In this document: piece by piece, positions 17,179 through 27,410 of the stretch
Position numbering within the stretch: the first letter of the stretch is position 1
Layout of the letters: every line of letters begins with the position of its first letter
From: Rosistilla oblonga
Lineage (GTDB): Bacteria; Planctomycetota; Planctomycetia; Pirellulales; Pirellulaceae
Direction: 5' to 3'
DNA: 64,000 nt
Assembly (NCBI RefSeq): GCF_007751715.1
Contig: NZ_CP036292.1
Span: 1,178,001-1,242,000 of the forward strand
Position numbers and translations under genes: made by a program
Notes under the pieces: model-generated
Databases searched by the model: none
What the model was told of the DNA's origin: nothing
Seen by the model: only the letters and a program-made list of their open reading frames with translations

Positions 17179-20100
17179 ATGCGAAACCTACTGCTTGTCG
17201 TCTGCCTGCTGATCGCTGTCGCAGGCGTTGGGTACGCCGTTGTCGTGCTGACGTCTCCCGTCGTTCCGCTCGAACCGCCAGCGAGCGTCGGCATGGGCAG
17301 GCAAGCGTTTGAAGCGGGCGACTTTGCAGCCGCGCTTCAGACGGCTAGCGAAGTCCTGGCGACTGAGTCGGCTGGCGATCCGTCAGCTGGAAAGAACAGT
17401 GCTGCATTGATGCTCGCCGGCGAAAGCGCCACGCAATTGGGGAAGTACGATCTGGCGATCGACTTCTATTCCCAGGTCCCCGATTCCGCCGCTGAAGCCG
17501 CGGTTGCGAACTGGGCGATGGGCGAAGTTCATTTTCATCTGGGGCAAACCAATCCCGCGTTTACAGCGATTGAGAAGAGTCTCGCGTTGGATCCCAAGCT
17601 GATGGTTGGGCATCAGCGGATGATCGAGCTGTGTAATGTTCTCGGCCGCAGAAGGGAGTCGCTGCCGAGTCTGATGTACATGTTTCAGGCTCGCCAGTTG
17701 AGTCCTGAGTACCTCTTTTATATCGGCAATTTGGCCAAAGAAACCGTGGTCGAGTCGCGGTTGTTGGACTACCTCGCCAAGTCGCCCGGCGACCTGTTGC
17801 CGAATCTTGGGCTTGCGCAATTGGCGTTCCTCGACGGTGATCTGGAGCGATCCGATGCGTTGTTGGAGCCATTGCTGAAGCAGCAGCCGGACCTGGTGGA
17901 AGCACATGTTTGGGCTGGGATGATTTGGTTGCAGACGCAGCCCGATCGGCTGGAGGAATGGAATGCTGCTTTGCCCGAGGCTGCGGAGACGCATCCGGAC
18001 ATCTGGTTCATTCGCGGGCAATGGTTACGGGCGGACCACGGTCAGGAGGCGGTGCGGTGTATGGCTGAAGCGATTCGCCGCGATCCGAATCACGTGAAGG
18101 CGCATCAGGCGATGGCGCAGTTGCTGAATGCCCAGGGAGAGTCTGAGCGGGCGAAGCTGTTTGCCGACAAGGCCGATCGGTTGCAGGAGGTTAATACCAC
18201 GCTCGAGCGACTGTACGGTTCGCGCGATTCGACAGCGTTGATGCACAAGGCCGCTCAACTCACCTTCGACCTGGGGCGGCTTTGGGAATGTGTCGGTTGG
18301 AGCAGCTTGGCAAAATCGGTGGAGCCTGGGATCCGATGGCCTCAAGAGCTGGTCGCGAAGGTCGAGGCGACGGCGCCGGATCCGGAGATGCCGCAAACGC
18401 TTGCTTCGGCAAGTTTGGTCGCTGCGAGCGATTGGGTGGAAGAGTATCCGTTGCCCGTGTTTGCAGATCGCGTGATTCGCCGAAGCGATGAAGAAGCGTC
18501 GCGGCAGGATTTCGTTGGCAGTTTTGGATTCCGCGATATCGCCGATGAGGTTGGTTTGGATTTCGAGTTCGACAACCACAACAGCGCTGTGCATCAGGGG
18601 CATCGCATGTATCAGACCTCGGGCGGCGGGATCGGTGTGATCGACTACGACCTCGACGGGCGGCCCGATCTGTTCTTCAGCCAGGGCGGCGACTTTCCTG
18701 CCGACCCGGCCAGTTCGACTCATCAGGACGTGTTGTATCGGAATCGGATCTCTGTCGGCGGTAGGTTGGAGCTTGCGAACGTCACGGCTGCGGCTGGTTT
18801 GATGGATTATGATTTCGGTCAGGGAGTTGCGGTTGGCGATGTCAACGGCGACGGATTCGATGATCTTTATGTCGGCAATATCGGGGCAAATCAACTTTGG
18901 CTGAATCGTGGCGATGGGACGTTTGAAGATGCTTCCGCGCTGATTCCCGCCGATAACAGTTGGACGTCCAGCGTGATGATCGCCGACTTGAACTTGGATG
19001 GTCGGGCTGAAATCTATGAAGCGAACTATCTGGCTGGCGACGATGTCTATGCGAAGATGTGCCAGATCGGCGGCCAGCCTCGCAGTTGTTCGCCGCTCGA
19101 GTTTTTGCCAGCGGCCGATCGGTTGTTGTCGGTCGGGCCACAGGGAAGTCTGGATGTTGTCGATTTAAACGGAGCGATGGTCGCTAACAGCTTTGGCGTC
19201 GTGGCGATGAAGTTGGCCGGCCGTCGCTTGCCAAGTCTGTTTGTGGCGGCGGATCAGCAAGCGAACCTGTTGGCGGCCGTGGTTCCCGATCCGGAAGTCG
19301 ATTCGGGGTTTGGGCTTGTCGATGAAGCGATCCTGCTCGGGCTGGCTTATGACGGATCCGGGCGAGCGCAGGCCTGTATGGGGATCGCCGCGGGGGACGT
19401 CAGTGGCGATGGCGAGATCGATCTGTTCGTCACTAATTTTTATCTGGAATACAACACGCTGTACCTGCAAAATTCTGGGCTCTTCAGCGACCGGACGGCT
19501 GTCAGCGGAACGGTTGCGGCGAGCAAGCCGATGCTCGGATTTGGCACTCAGTTTTTCGACGCTCAATTGGATGGCAATCAGGATCTGTTTGTGCTCAATG
19601 GGCATATCGACGATCAGACGCACGTCGGTGTCCCCGAGAAAATGCCGCCTCAGTTTTTTGCCGGGCTGGGCGGTGGCAAGTTTCAGTTGGTGTCGCCGGA
19701 CGACGCGACTTCCGATCCGCAGAACAGCTGCCTCGCTCAGCTCGGTTTGGGGCGGGCGTTGGCGAAGGTCGACATCGACGACGATGGAATGGTCGACCTC
19801 GCCTGCGGTCAGTTAGAGGATGCTGGCACGTCTCTTATTCGGAATGAAAGCAAGCCGGAGGGGAGGTTCGTCTCGGTAAATTTGATTGGAATAAAATCGG
19901 ATCGGAATGCTTTTTTCGCGAAGGGGACACTTAGGTCAGACGGCTTCCAGCAGCAGCTTCAGTTGGTGGCGGGAAGCGGTTATCAGGCGAGCAATCAACG
20001 CGTGCTGCATTTTTCAATTCCCGAGCGCGCTCTTGGAGGAAGGGAGCCTGGCGAAACTGAGCTTGAGCTTGAGATCGAGTGGCCATCGGGAGGGGGGGAT

Positions 20101-20202
20101 TTCCACCGTGGAGTCAAGCCTGACAAGCGTTATCTCGCAGTGGAGTCGCAGGGTTTGCGTGAAGTGATCGGTACCGCTCAGTCCTCCGGCGATGCGCCTT
20201 AG
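17179..20202 (+). CDS. Exported TPR / FG-GAP (CRTAC1-like) / ASPIC-UnbV protein
   Basis: 1007 residues. An N-terminal hydrophobic segment (LLLVVCLLIAVAGVGYAVVVL) acts as signal or anchor. Residues ~35-340 are TPR-like helical repeats. From ~450 the protein becomes a beta-propeller with six calcium-loop motifs: DYDLDGRPDLFF, DVNGDGFDDLYV, DLNLDGRAEIYE, DVSGDGEIDLFV, DAQLDGNQDLFV and DIDDDGMVDLAC. The last ~100 residues match ASPIC/UnbV (VAGSGYQASNQRVLHF ... IEWPSGG). Such proteins are numerous in planctomycetes; binding or surface adhesion is presumed but unproven. A terminator follows. Confidence 0.88.
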   Translation: MRNLLLVVCLLIAVAGVGYAVVVLTSPVVPLEPPASVGMGRQAFEAGDFAAALQTASEVLATESAGDPSAGKNSAALMLAGESATQLGKYDLAIDFYSQVPDSAAEAAVANWAMGEVHFHLGQTNPAFTAIEKSLALDPKLMVGHQRMIELCNVLGRRRESLPSLMYMFQARQLSPEYLFYIGNLAKETVVESRLLDYLAKSPGDLLPNLGLAQLAFLDGDLERSDALLEPLLKQQPDLVEAHVWAGMIWLQTQPDRLEEWNAALPEAAETHPDIWFIRGQWLRADHGQEAVRCMAEAIRRDPNHVKAHQAMAQLLNAQGESERAKLFADKADRLQEVNTTLERLYGSRDSTALMHKAAQLTFDLGRLWECVGWSSLAKSVEPGIRWPQELVAKVEATAPDPEMPQTLASASLVAASDWVEEYPLPVFADRVIRRSDEEASRQDFVGSFGFRDIADEVGLDFEFDNHNSAVHQGHRMYQTSGGGIGVIDYDLDGRPDLFFSQGGDFPADPASSTHQDVLYRNRISVGGRLELANVTAAAGLMDYDFGQGVAVGDVNGDGFDDLYVGNIGANQLWLNRGDGTFEDASALIPADNSWTSSVMIADLNLDGRAEIYEANYLAGDDVYAKMCQIGGQPRSCSPLEFLPAADRLLSVGPQGSLDVVDLNGAMVANSFGVVAMKLAGRRLPSLFVAADQQANLLAAVVPDPEVDSGFGLVDEAILLGLAYDGSGRAQACMGIAAGDVSGDGEIDLFVTNFYLEYNTLYLQNSGLFSDRTAVSGTVAASKPMLGFGTQFFDAQLDGNQDLFVLNGHIDDQTHVGVPEKMPPQFFAGLGGGKFQLVSPDDATSDPQNSCLAQLGLGRALAKVDIDDDGMVDLACGQLEDAGTSLIRNESKPEGRFVSVNLIGIKSDRNAFFAKGTLRSDGFQQQLQLVAGSGYQASNQRVLHFSIPERALGGREPGETELELEIEWPSGGGDFHRGVKPDKRYLAVESQGLREVIGTAQSSGDAP

Positions 20203-20245
20203 GTTGCAGTTCGACTGGCTCAAGGGGGTTGGGCTGGAAACGAAA

Positions 20246-20278
20246 ACAGGCCGCGCCATCAACGATGACACGGCCTGT
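20246..20278. terminator. Bidirectional terminator between convergent genes
   Basis: ACAGGCCG pairs with CGGCCTGT, with further pairing inside (cGCCATC against GATGaCa is partial). TTTAAGTTTTAAA follows on the plus strand and TTTTCGTTTCC on the minus strand, serving both the CRTAC1-like gene and the DUF1559 gene. Confidence 0.75.
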
Positions 20279-20310
20279 CTTTAAGTTTTAAAGCTAGTCC
20301 TCGTCCGATC

Positions 20311-21366
20311 TTAGAAGTCAGCAGTCGGTTCCCCGCCGTCTTTGGAGCCCAGGGCACCCCAGACGCCAAACGGGCTTATGCCCGAGTCTCCGCCGGTCCC
20401 TTTCCAAGCGGCGACCGATGCGAGGTTGCCGGTATCGATCGTGTTGGAGATGAAGTGGACCGATCCGTCGCAGAAGACAGACATCACGCCACCTGGGTGG
20501 TTGCTACTGGGGGCGATCACCGAGTGAGCCGAATCCGCGTTGACGTTCGCCCCTTCGAAGCAGGAAGGACCGTTGGGCGGCGTGACTGTCGTAAAGCCGA
20601 CGCGTTCGGTTTGCCCGTCGGTCCAGCGAGTTCCGAATCGCGACTTCGCACTCGCGATATCGGTGTAGATGCCGTTGGCGTGGCTGTCCAAACACGCACC
20701 GGGGTTGGTGCGTGGGTCGAGGTTGCCCACCATCGAAACTCCAATCTTCGGTTGGCTGTTGCTGCCGAGGCTGAAGTTTCCTCGCAGATGCTCACTCATT
20801 GCGATCGTGTTGCTGGTGCCGTCGACGATTTGTGCGAATTTGATACCTCGACGGTAGGCAAAGACGCCGCGAAGGTCGGAGCGATCGCGGTTGTTGTCGA
20901 TTTGATCGCCAACGCTAAACATGTAGTTGTTGGTGGAATCGGGCGTTCCGCTGTAATTGCCCGATGGGCAGCGAAGTCCTTCGGGAGCTTGATTCCAGAC
21001 AGCCCAACCGGCCCAGCCTTCAGGGCCGCCCGCTGGGACCGACGCGTCGCCAGCCATGATCTGATCGTACATCGGTTGCTGTTCCATGAAGGGGAGCAGT
21101 CCGATGAAACCGCTGACGCGATTGCAGTTGTCTCGTGGCGAACCACAAGTGCCGGTGCCCTGCTTGCGGGGAACAAACGATTTGTAGGTGTCGTGGTAAT
21201 TGTGCAGCGAGATCCCAAGCTGTTTCAGGTTGTTGCTGCACTGCATGCGGCGAGCTGCTTCGCGAGCGGCCTGGACCGCTGGCAGTAGTAGCCCGACTAA
21301 GATGCCGATGATAGCAATCACCACCAGCAGTTCGACGAGCGTGAAGCCCATTCTTCGACGATTCAT
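20311..21366 (-). CDS. DUF1559 prepilin-like protein
   Basis: 351 residues from ATG 21366 ([16 protein letters not shown]). The N-terminus is a type IV prepilin/pseudopilin signal: basic leader, cleavage after Gly before Phe, Glu at +5 and a long hydrophobic helix. Next comes the DUF1559 signature ([19 protein letters not shown], then [13 protein letters not shown]) and near the end the family's H-X9-DG region ([13 protein letters not shown]). Planctomycetes encode dozens of these; they are thought to be pseudopilin-derived surface or envelope proteins, without known individual function. An upstream in-frame ATG at 21432 would hide the leader and is unlikely. Confidence 0.95.
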   Translation of the reverse strand: MNRRRMGFTLVELLVVIAIIGILVGLLLPAVQAAREAARRMQCSNNLKQLGISLHNYHDTYKSFVPRKQGTGTCGSPRDNCNRVSGFIGLLPFMEQQPMYDQIMAGDASVPAGGPEGWAGWAVWNQAPEGLRCPSGNYSGTPDSTNNYMFSVGDQIDNNRDRSDLRGVFAYRRGIKFAQIVDGTSNTIAMSEHLRGNFSLGSNSQPKIGVSMVGNLDPRTNPGACLDSHANGIYTDIASAKSRFGTRWTDGQTERVGFTTVTPPNGPSCFEGANVNADSAHSVIAPSSNHPGGVMSVFCDGSVHFISNTIDTGNLASVAAWKGTGGDSGISPFGVWGALGSKDGGEPTADF

Positions 21367-22036
21367 TTTCACGATAGATTTCCTCGACAATGAAATAGAT
21401 AAGGGAACTCCGACCAAACGCAACAACAGCATTTCTAGGTCTCAGGGTAAGGCCGACGGCCTTTGCGGCGTTCCAAGGCGCGTACCTTCTGTTGTAACGG
21501 TGCTTTTTTAGGGCCTTCAGGGTTGCGATCAAACACCGGAATGCTATTTTTGCGGAACTTGTTGCGACTTGGGGTGCTCCGGTGGGGGGGGGGCGTGTGG
21601 GGCCGAAGGTTCAAGCACTCCAAGCGGATGATTGTGACCGGCGAGGGGCGGTGATGTTTTCCTTGACGATTTGGGAGGGGGGGCTGATTGCGGAGCAGAC
21701 AGCGCTGGAAGTGTCTCTCGCCGCTAATAGAGACTGGGACGCAATGAATGCTTGAGGCGAGGCGGCTCGCTCGGCGACCCGCATTGGGATCGCTTGCGCT
21801 CCGGGTAGCAAAGCAGTAACTGGCCGCGCGAAGTGAGGTCGAACGCGGGGGTGCGACGCGCCGTGATCGGTCTGTTTTCGGGAAGTTGCTTTCCTGGTTT
21901 GTCATGCCTTTGCATGGCCTGCCCAAGCGGGGGCGATTCTTTATAATCGCCGCATCATTGATGTTTTCACTCGATCGCCGTTTCCGTTTGATCGACTGTT
22001 TGGCCTTCCCGCTCCCACTCGGGCTCCGACACTACC
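21367..22036. other. Divergent intergenic region with an AT-centred palindrome
   Basis: 670 bases between the DUF1559 start and cysS. Open frames here have no recognisable protein character. A run of ten G lies near 21586. The imperfect palindrome GGCGATtctttataATCGCC (21932-21951) has TATAAT in its centre, 85 bases before cysS; it could combine a -10 box and an operator, though no good -35 is seen. Confidence 0.5.
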
Positions 22037-23665
22037 ATGGCTGAGATTCGCGTTTACAACACTCTGTCGAAAACCAAAGAACCCTTTGCGCCGGTTCACC
22101 CTCCCAAGGTCGGGATGTATTTGTGCGGACCGACTGTCTACAAGGAAGCTCACATCGGCCACATGGTCGGCCCGGTGATCTTCGATACGATCAAACGCTA
22201 TCTCGCCTACAGCGGTTTTGACGTCACATGGGTCGTGAACATCACCGATGTCGACGATAAATTGATCGCCGAATCGCGCCGACGCGAGGTGCCGATGAGC
22301 CAGATCGCTGTCGAGATGACTGCCGATTACATGGCGAACTTGAAAGAGTTGGGCGTGAATCAGATCGATTACCTGCCCCGCGCGACCGACCACATGGACG
22401 ACATCATCGGCTTCATCCAGTCGCTGGAGTCAAAGGGCTTCGCGTATGCCAGCGATGGCGACGTCTTCTTCGACGTGGCTCGCGACAGCGGTTACGGCCA
22501 GTTGTCGAATCGATCGCCCGACGACCAGCAGGGAGCCGGTGGCGAAGCGGCGGCCAAGAAGCGTTCCGCGGCGGACTTTGCACTCTGGAAGTCGGCTCGC
22601 GAAGGCGAACCCGCTTGGGACAGTCCTTGGGGAAAAGGCCGTCCGGGTTGGCACATCGAATGCTCGGCGATGAGTCATTATTATCTGGGCGAAACGTTCG
22701 ACATCCACGGCGGCGGACTGGACCTGATGTTCCCGCATCACGAAAACGAACGGGCTCAAAGCAGCTGTTGCCACGGTTCGCCGATGGTTAAATATTGGAT
22801 GCACAATGGGCTGATGCGAGCTGGCGGCGACGCGGGCAAGCTGGGCGGACGCAGCGAACGCGAGAAGGAAGCGGCGGGCGAAACGGCGGAATCGATCGAA
22901 GAGCAAGCTGCCGGGAAGATCTCGCGCAGCAAAGGTGCGGGCGGTTTGGCCGATCAGATCCGACGCCACACCGGCGAACGGATCCGGTTCTTCCTGTTGC
23001 GATCGCACTACCGGTCGACGATCATCTTCGGCGAAGAGGGGTTGCAGGAAGCGGCGACGGCCTTGGAGGGCTTCTATCGCTTCTTCGATCGCTTCGAGAA
23101 GGGAACCGGAATCGCGTTCTACGATCTTCCGACCGCGCGATCGCGAACCCAAGGCGATCTGATTTCGGGGGACGACGCCGATCTGAAAGCTGTCCTGGCC
23201 TGCCGCGACAAATACCGCGAAGCGATGGACGACGACTTCAACACCGGAGCGGCGTCGAGCCAGTTGTTCGATATCGTGCGGGCATTGAACAAGCAAGCCA
23301 CGGCGATCAAGTTGCCCGAGCAAGCGGCGGCGCAGCAGGTTCCCGAGGATGCGACTGTCGAAGAGTTTTTGGCGTGGCTCGATTCGGCCAAGATCGCCAA
23401 CCTCGACTTCATCAAGAGCGTCTTGGTGCTGCGTGAGTTGACCGGGTTGTTGGGGTTGTTTGGAAAGCGGCCACCGAAGGCGGCTGGCGGCGACGACGAC
23501 AACGGCTTGGCTGACCAATTGGTTGGCGTGTTGATCGAACTCCGCAAGGAAGCGCGCAGCAACAAAGACTTCGCCACCTCCGATGCGATCCGCGACCGTT
23601 TGGCTGCGATTGGCGTGGCGTTGCTGGATGGCAAGGAAGGGACATCGTGGGAAATGCAAAAGTAA
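22037..23665 (+). CDS. cysS: Cysteine--tRNA ligase
   Basis: 542 residues, longer than the usual ~460-480. It charges tRNA-Cys. Zinc ligand Cys30 (MYLCGPTVY), class I HIGH motif as AHIGH (38-42), zinc-site GWHIECSAM and HHENERAQS are all present. The KMSKS loop is replaced by KISRS (~293-297), and the usual short link from HNG to the loop is expanded by ~30 residues (rich in Glu, Gly, Ala). The C-terminal helical domain ([18 protein letters not shown]) is intact. The last 19 bases overlap ruvC. Confidence 0.95.
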   Translation: MAEIRVYNTLSKTKEPFAPVHPPKVGMYLCGPTVYKEAHIGHMVGPVIFDTIKRYLAYSGFDVTWVVNITDVDDKLIAESRRREVPMSQIAVEMTADYMANLKELGVNQIDYLPRATDHMDDIIGFIQSLESKGFAYASDGDVFFDVARDSGYGQLSNRSPDDQQGAGGEAAAKKRSAADFALWKSAREGEPAWDSPWGKGRPGWHIECSAMSHYYLGETFDIHGGGLDLMFPHHENERAQSSCCHGSPMVKYWMHNGLMRAGGDAGKLGGRSEREKEAAGETAESIEEQAAGKISRSKGAGGLADQIRRHTGERIRFFLLRSHYRSTIIFGEEGLQEAATALEGFYRFFDRFEKGTGIAFYDLPTARSRTQGDLISGDDADLKAVLACRDKYREAMDDDFNTGAASSQLFDIVRALNKQATAIKLPEQAAAQQVPEDATVEEFLAWLDSAKIANLDFIKSVLVLRELTGLLGLFGKRPPKAAGGDDDNGLADQLVGVLIELRKEARSNKDFATSDAIRDRLAAIGVALLDGKEGTSWEMQK

Positions 23666-24186
23666 AGGGAAAGGTAGCTGCCGGCGGGTCGACTGGCGGC
23701 GCGATCCTGGGAGTCGATCCCGGACTGAACATCACCGGCTACGGCGTGATCCGCTCGACCGCCGCTGGGATCGAACTGCTGGAAGCGGGGATCATCCGCA
23801 CCAAAGCCAAGGCGTCGTTGGAGCGGCGGCTGTTGGATCTGCACGAAGGTTTGGGCGAGGTCATGGCGGCTCACAAGCCGAGTGTGCTCGCGTTGGAACA
23901 GCTCTACTCGCACTACAAGCGTCCGCAGACGGCGATCTTGATGGGGCATGCTCGCGGCGTGATCTGTCTGCTGGCGGCGCAAGCGGGGATCGCGATCGAG
24001 AGCTTTGAAGCGACTAGGGTCAAGCGGATGATGACCGGCAACGGTCACGCTCCCAAAGATCAGATGCAGATGGCGGTGAAGTTGCAGTTGAATCTGGCGA
24101 CCGTCCCCGAGCCGCCCGACGTCGCCGACGCGCTTGCGATCGCGCTGTGCCAGCAGCAGATGAGCAGCATGCAGGTGCAGCTTTAG
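23647..24186 (+). CDS. ruvC: Crossover junction endodeoxyribonuclease RuvC
   Basis: 179 residues from GTG 23647, overlapping the end of cysS by 19 bases, which implies coupled translation. RuvC resolves Holliday junctions as a dimer with RuvAB. Acidic active-site residues are visible in [31 protein letters not shown] and near the C-terminus in [13 protein letters not shown]. The ~17 residues before the first strand are not conserved. ruvA and ruvB are not in the window. Confidence 0.94.
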   Translation: MGNAKVKGKVAAGGSTGGAILGVDPGLNITGYGVIRSTAAGIELLEAGIIRTKAKASLERRLLDLHEGLGEVMAAHKPSVLALEQLYSHYKRPQTAILMGHARGVICLLAAQAGIAIESFEATRVKRMMTGNGHAPKDQMQMAVKLQLNLATVPEPPDVADALAIALCQQQMSSMQVQL

Positions 24187-24218
24187 TTCTCGCAAAGCAG
24201 CAAGCAGGGAATTTTCTA

Positions 24219-24286
24219 GTTTAACCGCGTGGGCATCGCCCCCGCGTTTTTCAGGGCCGCGCGGCCCGATGGGCACGCGGTTAAAC
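24219..24286. repeat. Large inverted repeat after ruvC, probable bidirectional terminator
   Basis: GTTTAACCGCGTGggCATCG (24219-24238) and its complement at 24267-24286 match at 18 of 20 positions. Between them lie GCGTTTTT and an inner perfect palindrome, GGGCCGCGCGGCCC (24254-24267). It separates the convergent ruvC and MFS genes and can end both transcripts. Similar REP-like elements recur in planctomycete intergenic DNA as I recall; copy number here cannot be judged from one window. Confidence 0.7.
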
Positions 24287-24326
24287 GAAAAAATACAATA
24301 CGACCTGCTTGCCAGATGGACTTGCG

Positions 24327-25607
24327 CTAGGCTCGGTTCCAGCGGCGGACGATTCGCCAGAAGGCGATCGATGCGATCAGCCCGATCGCGGCGGCGACTG
24401 CAAGGGATGCGAAGAAGTATTGGTGGCCAAGTTCTCCCGGCCAGCGATCCAACAGGATGCCCATCCAAGGTCCCATGAAGACGTCGGGTGTGAAGCCGAT
24501 GACCGAGACGATGCCGACCGCGCAACCCGTGTCGGCAAACGGCACGCGGCCTTCTTCCATCATGGCGAAGTAGAGTCCTCGCAGTGCGAAGACGCAGGCG
24601 CTGGTGCTGATCATCGTGGCGAAGAAGAACATCGACATGCCCGGCGGGAACGCTCCGACCGCCAACATGCCGCTGCCAATTCCGAATCCCAGCAGGCTCA
24701 AGATCGTCAGTCGGGCGACGCCAAATCGATCGGCTAGCAGTCCTGCGGCGACCGCTGCCACAGGACGCATCCACATCGAAAGCGTGCCGACCTGAGCCGC
24801 TTGCACTTCATCGAACTCCAGCACCTCGTGCGCGTAGAGCGAGATATTGTCGAGTCCCTTGTAGCCGATGTAGGCACTGACGACGACGATCGATTGCAGC
24901 CACACCGTCGGCATCTTTAGCACGCGGCGAACCGCACCCAGCGGGCGTTTGAGTTCGATAGGATCCGACGGTTCTCCCTGTCGCGGCAAGGCGAACCAGA
25001 CCAGGACTGCGGCGGCCAGCGTGATCCCGGAGAAGAGGTAGACAACTTGTTGAAATGCGTGGGTTCGCTGCGCCGCCGATGCCGTTTGGACTTCTTCGGG
25101 CATCAATAGTGCGAACAGCGCCACTGCTCCGCTGCCAATCGCGGCGGCGACGAGGCCACGCCCTCCGTCGAGCAGTCCGAAGGCGCGGCCGGGGAGCATC
25201 TCGCCGCCCCAGGCTCGCGTCGCGCGAATCAACGGTGCCCAAAACAGCAGGATCGTGGTGGCGCCCCAGAAACCGTAGAGCAGTTTGAGGCCGCCGAGCG
25301 AAGGGATCGATGCTAGCAGCAAGCCGCCCGCTGCGGTCGCTAGCAGGGCCACGGCCATCAGCTTCCGCGCCGAGAACAGATCGGCCAGCGGGCCGCCGGG
25401 GAAATAGGCGATCATCGCCACCACGCCGTAAAGCGAAAACGCGATCCCCAGTTCGAGGTTTGTTAACTGAAAGACTTCCAGCAGAGTCGGCCTAAAGACC
25501 CGAGGCAGAACAAACGGCAAAAAGAAGATAGCTTCCCCAGCCACGACAAGCGTGAACATCGCAAACGCACGAGCGATCGGGGACGGTGGTTGTTCGAGCT
25601 TGGTCAC
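24327..25607 (-). CDS. MFS transporter
   Basis: 426 residues from GTG 25607 (VTKLEQPPSPIARAFAMF); the frame extends to 25739 but the extra N-terminus is Pro/Arg-rich with no role in the fold. About twelve membrane helices in two halves with a central loop (PRQGEPSDPIELKRPLGAVRR). The cytosolic loop between helices 2 and 3 reads GGPLADLFSARKLMAV, a variant of the MFS A motif. Nitrate/nitrite- or sugar-phosphate-type porters are similar in layout; substrate cannot be assigned. Divergent from the Pro/Gln-rich gene. Confidence 0.85.
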   Translation of the reverse strand: MTKLEQPPSPIARAFAMFTLVVAGEAIFFLPFVLPRVFRPTLLEVFQLTNLELGIAFSLYGVVAMIAYFPGGPLADLFSARKLMAVALLATAAGGLLLASIPSLGGLKLLYGFWGATTILLFWAPLIRATRAWGGEMLPGRAFGLLDGGRGLVAAAIGSGAVALFALLMPEEVQTASAAQRTHAFQQVVYLFSGITLAAAVLVWFALPRQGEPSDPIELKRPLGAVRRVLKMPTVWLQSIVVVSAYIGYKGLDNISLYAHEVLEFDEVQAAQVGTLSMWMRPVAAVAAGLLADRFGVARLTILSLLGFGIGSGMLAVGAFPPGMSMFFFATMISTSACVFALRGLYFAMMEEGRVPFADTGCAVGIVSVIGFTPDVFMGPWMGILLDRWPGELGHQYFFASLAVAAAIGLIASIAFWRIVRRWNRA

Positions 25608-25913
25608 ACGCGGTTCCGGTTCAGATAAAAATGGAAGGACTGAAAAACTGTCCTGCGGGGGTGAGCCCCTATCGCGAGACAAGCATCCGCGTGCTGGATG
25701 GCTGAAGAACGTCACCGCCGACTGGCGGGACTCTCGCAAACAGATCGCATGATAGCACGTTTGTGGTTCCGATTGAACGCGCGGCCGTTGGCGTTGGGCG
25801 ATCGATCGGACCGAGATTTGCTAGCCTTGTCTTTGGATTGGCATTGCCGAAAGATAACGATGCGATTTACAAGCGATGTTCGCTCGCACAGGAATGCCGA
25901 TTGGAGGATGATG

Positions 25914-26819
25914 ATGATTGCTCGAAACCCACTGACACTACTCGCAACCACGCTGCTGCTGCTGCAAGGCGTTGCGGTCGGGCAATATGCTCAAGACGCA
26001 TGGGGTTCGCGCAACGTGGCTCCCGCCGCGCAAGCCAAAGCGTCTAGCGCGATTCGTCCAATCGATGCGCCGAGCATCGTCGATCGGTATCGCCCGCGCG
26101 GTTTTCAGTCCAATCCGCAGCCTGCCGCGCCGGTGAATGTCGCCAGTGCTCAAGTGGGCCAATACCCGGCGCAGCAGTATCCTGTGCAGCCGAGCCCGAT
26201 CCAGCAGACCGCTTATCAAGTGCCTGGCGATCAACAGCAGCTCGCGCAACCAGCACTCCCCGGTGGTCAGACTCAAGGCCCTGCGAACCCGTTTCAGAAT
26301 CAGCAGAACCTGTCGGTTCAGGGGCAACCGCCGCAGAACTTTCAGAATCCGCAGCAGCCGATCGCTCCCAGCATCGCTCCGCCACCAATCTTAGCGCAGC
26401 CGCAGTACGGTCAGACGCAGCCGACTTATCCGCAGACGTTGTATCCGCAGCCTCAGCAGCAATACCCGCTGCCTCAGCAACAGGTCTCGGGGCAGCCGTT
26501 TGCTTCGATGGGAACCAGCCCAGCCATTTCGCCAGCATCGACTTGGACCGCCGGCGGGGCCTGGGATTGCGGGAACGTCGCACAGACAAGTGCCGTCTCG
26601 CCACAGGTTTACGTGCCGCCGAACACCTACACGCCACCGGTCATCACGCCCGACCTGGCTCCCAACGCCTACGCACCCAACAACGCGGGCTACCGTCCGT
26701 TGGTCGCCTTGGGATCGCCCTATCCCAACGTCCAAGTCGGTCGCGGAATCATCGGCCAGCCGACCGTTTACGTTCCGAACCAACCGATTCGGAATTTCTT
26801 CCGCTACCTGTCGCCCTGA
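25914..26819 (+). CDS. Secreted proline/glutamine-rich protein, unknown function
   Basis: 301 residues. GGAGG at 25903-25907 sits 6 bases before ATG 25914 (two further ATGs precede it directly), and this start gives the signal peptide MIARNPLTLLATTLLLLQG with cleavage near AVG-QY. Residues ~60-190 are low complexity, dominated by Pro, Gln, Tyr and Asn. The C-terminal ~90 residues are less biased and end PNQPIRNFFRYLSP, which appears to be a conserved tail of a planctomycete family. Possible envelope protein; function unknown. Followed directly by a triple repeat. Confidence 0.75.
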   Translation: MIARNPLTLLATTLLLLQGVAVGQYAQDAWGSRNVAPAAQAKASSAIRPIDAPSIVDRYRPRGFQSNPQPAAPVNVASAQVGQYPAQQYPVQPSPIQQTAYQVPGDQQQLAQPALPGGQTQGPANPFQNQQNLSVQGQPPQNFQNPQQPIAPSIAPPPILAQPQYGQTQPTYPQTLYPQPQQQYPLPQQQVSGQPFASMGTSPAISPASTWTAGGAWDCGNVAQTSAVSPQVYVPPNTYTPPVITPDLAPNAYAPNNAGYRPLVALGSPYPNVQVGRGIIGQPTVYVPNQPIRNFFRYLSP

Positions 26820-26838
26820 TCGCGACTGACGCAGCCTG

Positions 26839-27402
26839 CACCCGCCTAGCGGAGCTGGGAGGGTCGAAAAACAAGCGTTTAGCGAGTTTTTCGGGGAGGG
26901 CTTACTTTCATGACCAAGCGTCGTGGCTTTACCTCTCGGACTCCCCTCCCCGAACTTTGCTTCGCTCGTTCGACCCTCCCCTACAAACTGCGTTTGGGGA
27001 GGGTGAAGTCAGTTGTTAGAATCCCCTCATCTACACCCGCCTAGCGGAGCTGGGAGGGTCGAAAAACAAGCGTTTAGCGAGTTTTTCGGGGAGAGGCTTA
27101 CCGGCACCGATCGACCGGCCGGGATTTGACTCGAGAACTCCCCTCCCCGAACATCGCTCCGCTCGTTCGACCCTCCCCTACAAACTGCGTTTGGGGGGGG
27201 TGAAGTCAGTTGTTAGGATCCCCTCATCTGCACCCGCCTGGCGAAGCTGGGAGGGTCGAAAAACAAGCGTTTAGCGAGTTTTTCGGGGAGGGCTTACTTT
27301 CATGACCAAGCGTCGTGGCTTTACCTCTCGGACTCCCCTCCCCGAACTTTGCTCCGCTCGTTCGACCCTCCCCTACAAACTGCGTTTGGGGGAGGGTGAA
27401 GT
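26839..27402. repeat. Three tandem copies of a ~196-bp palindromic repeat
   Basis: Copies start at 26839, 27034 and 27231. Each begins CACCCGCCT, has GGGAGGGTCGAA paired with TTCGACCCTCCC ~110 bases later, and an inner pair TCGGGGAGGG / CCCTCCCCGA, so each can fold into a nested hairpin. Copies 1 and 3 share the same central segment (CTTTCATGACCAAGCGTCGT); copy 2 has an unrelated centre (GGCACCGATCGACCGGCC). The array ends 9 bases from the stop codon of the PVC haem protein. No open frame is credible. MITE- or REP-like origin is likely. Confidence 0.9.
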
Positions 27403-27410
27403 GTCGCCGC

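Noticed and set aside
21435-21926. Minus-strand open frame of 163 codons upstream of the DUF1559 gene
   Set aside because: Composition is Arg/Pro/Ser-rich with no start context and no domain; it looks like non-coding GC-rich DNA.
23119-24774. Minus-strand open frame of ~550 codons across cysS, ruvC and the MFS gene
   Set aside because: It covers three well-supported genes in other frames and shows no family features.
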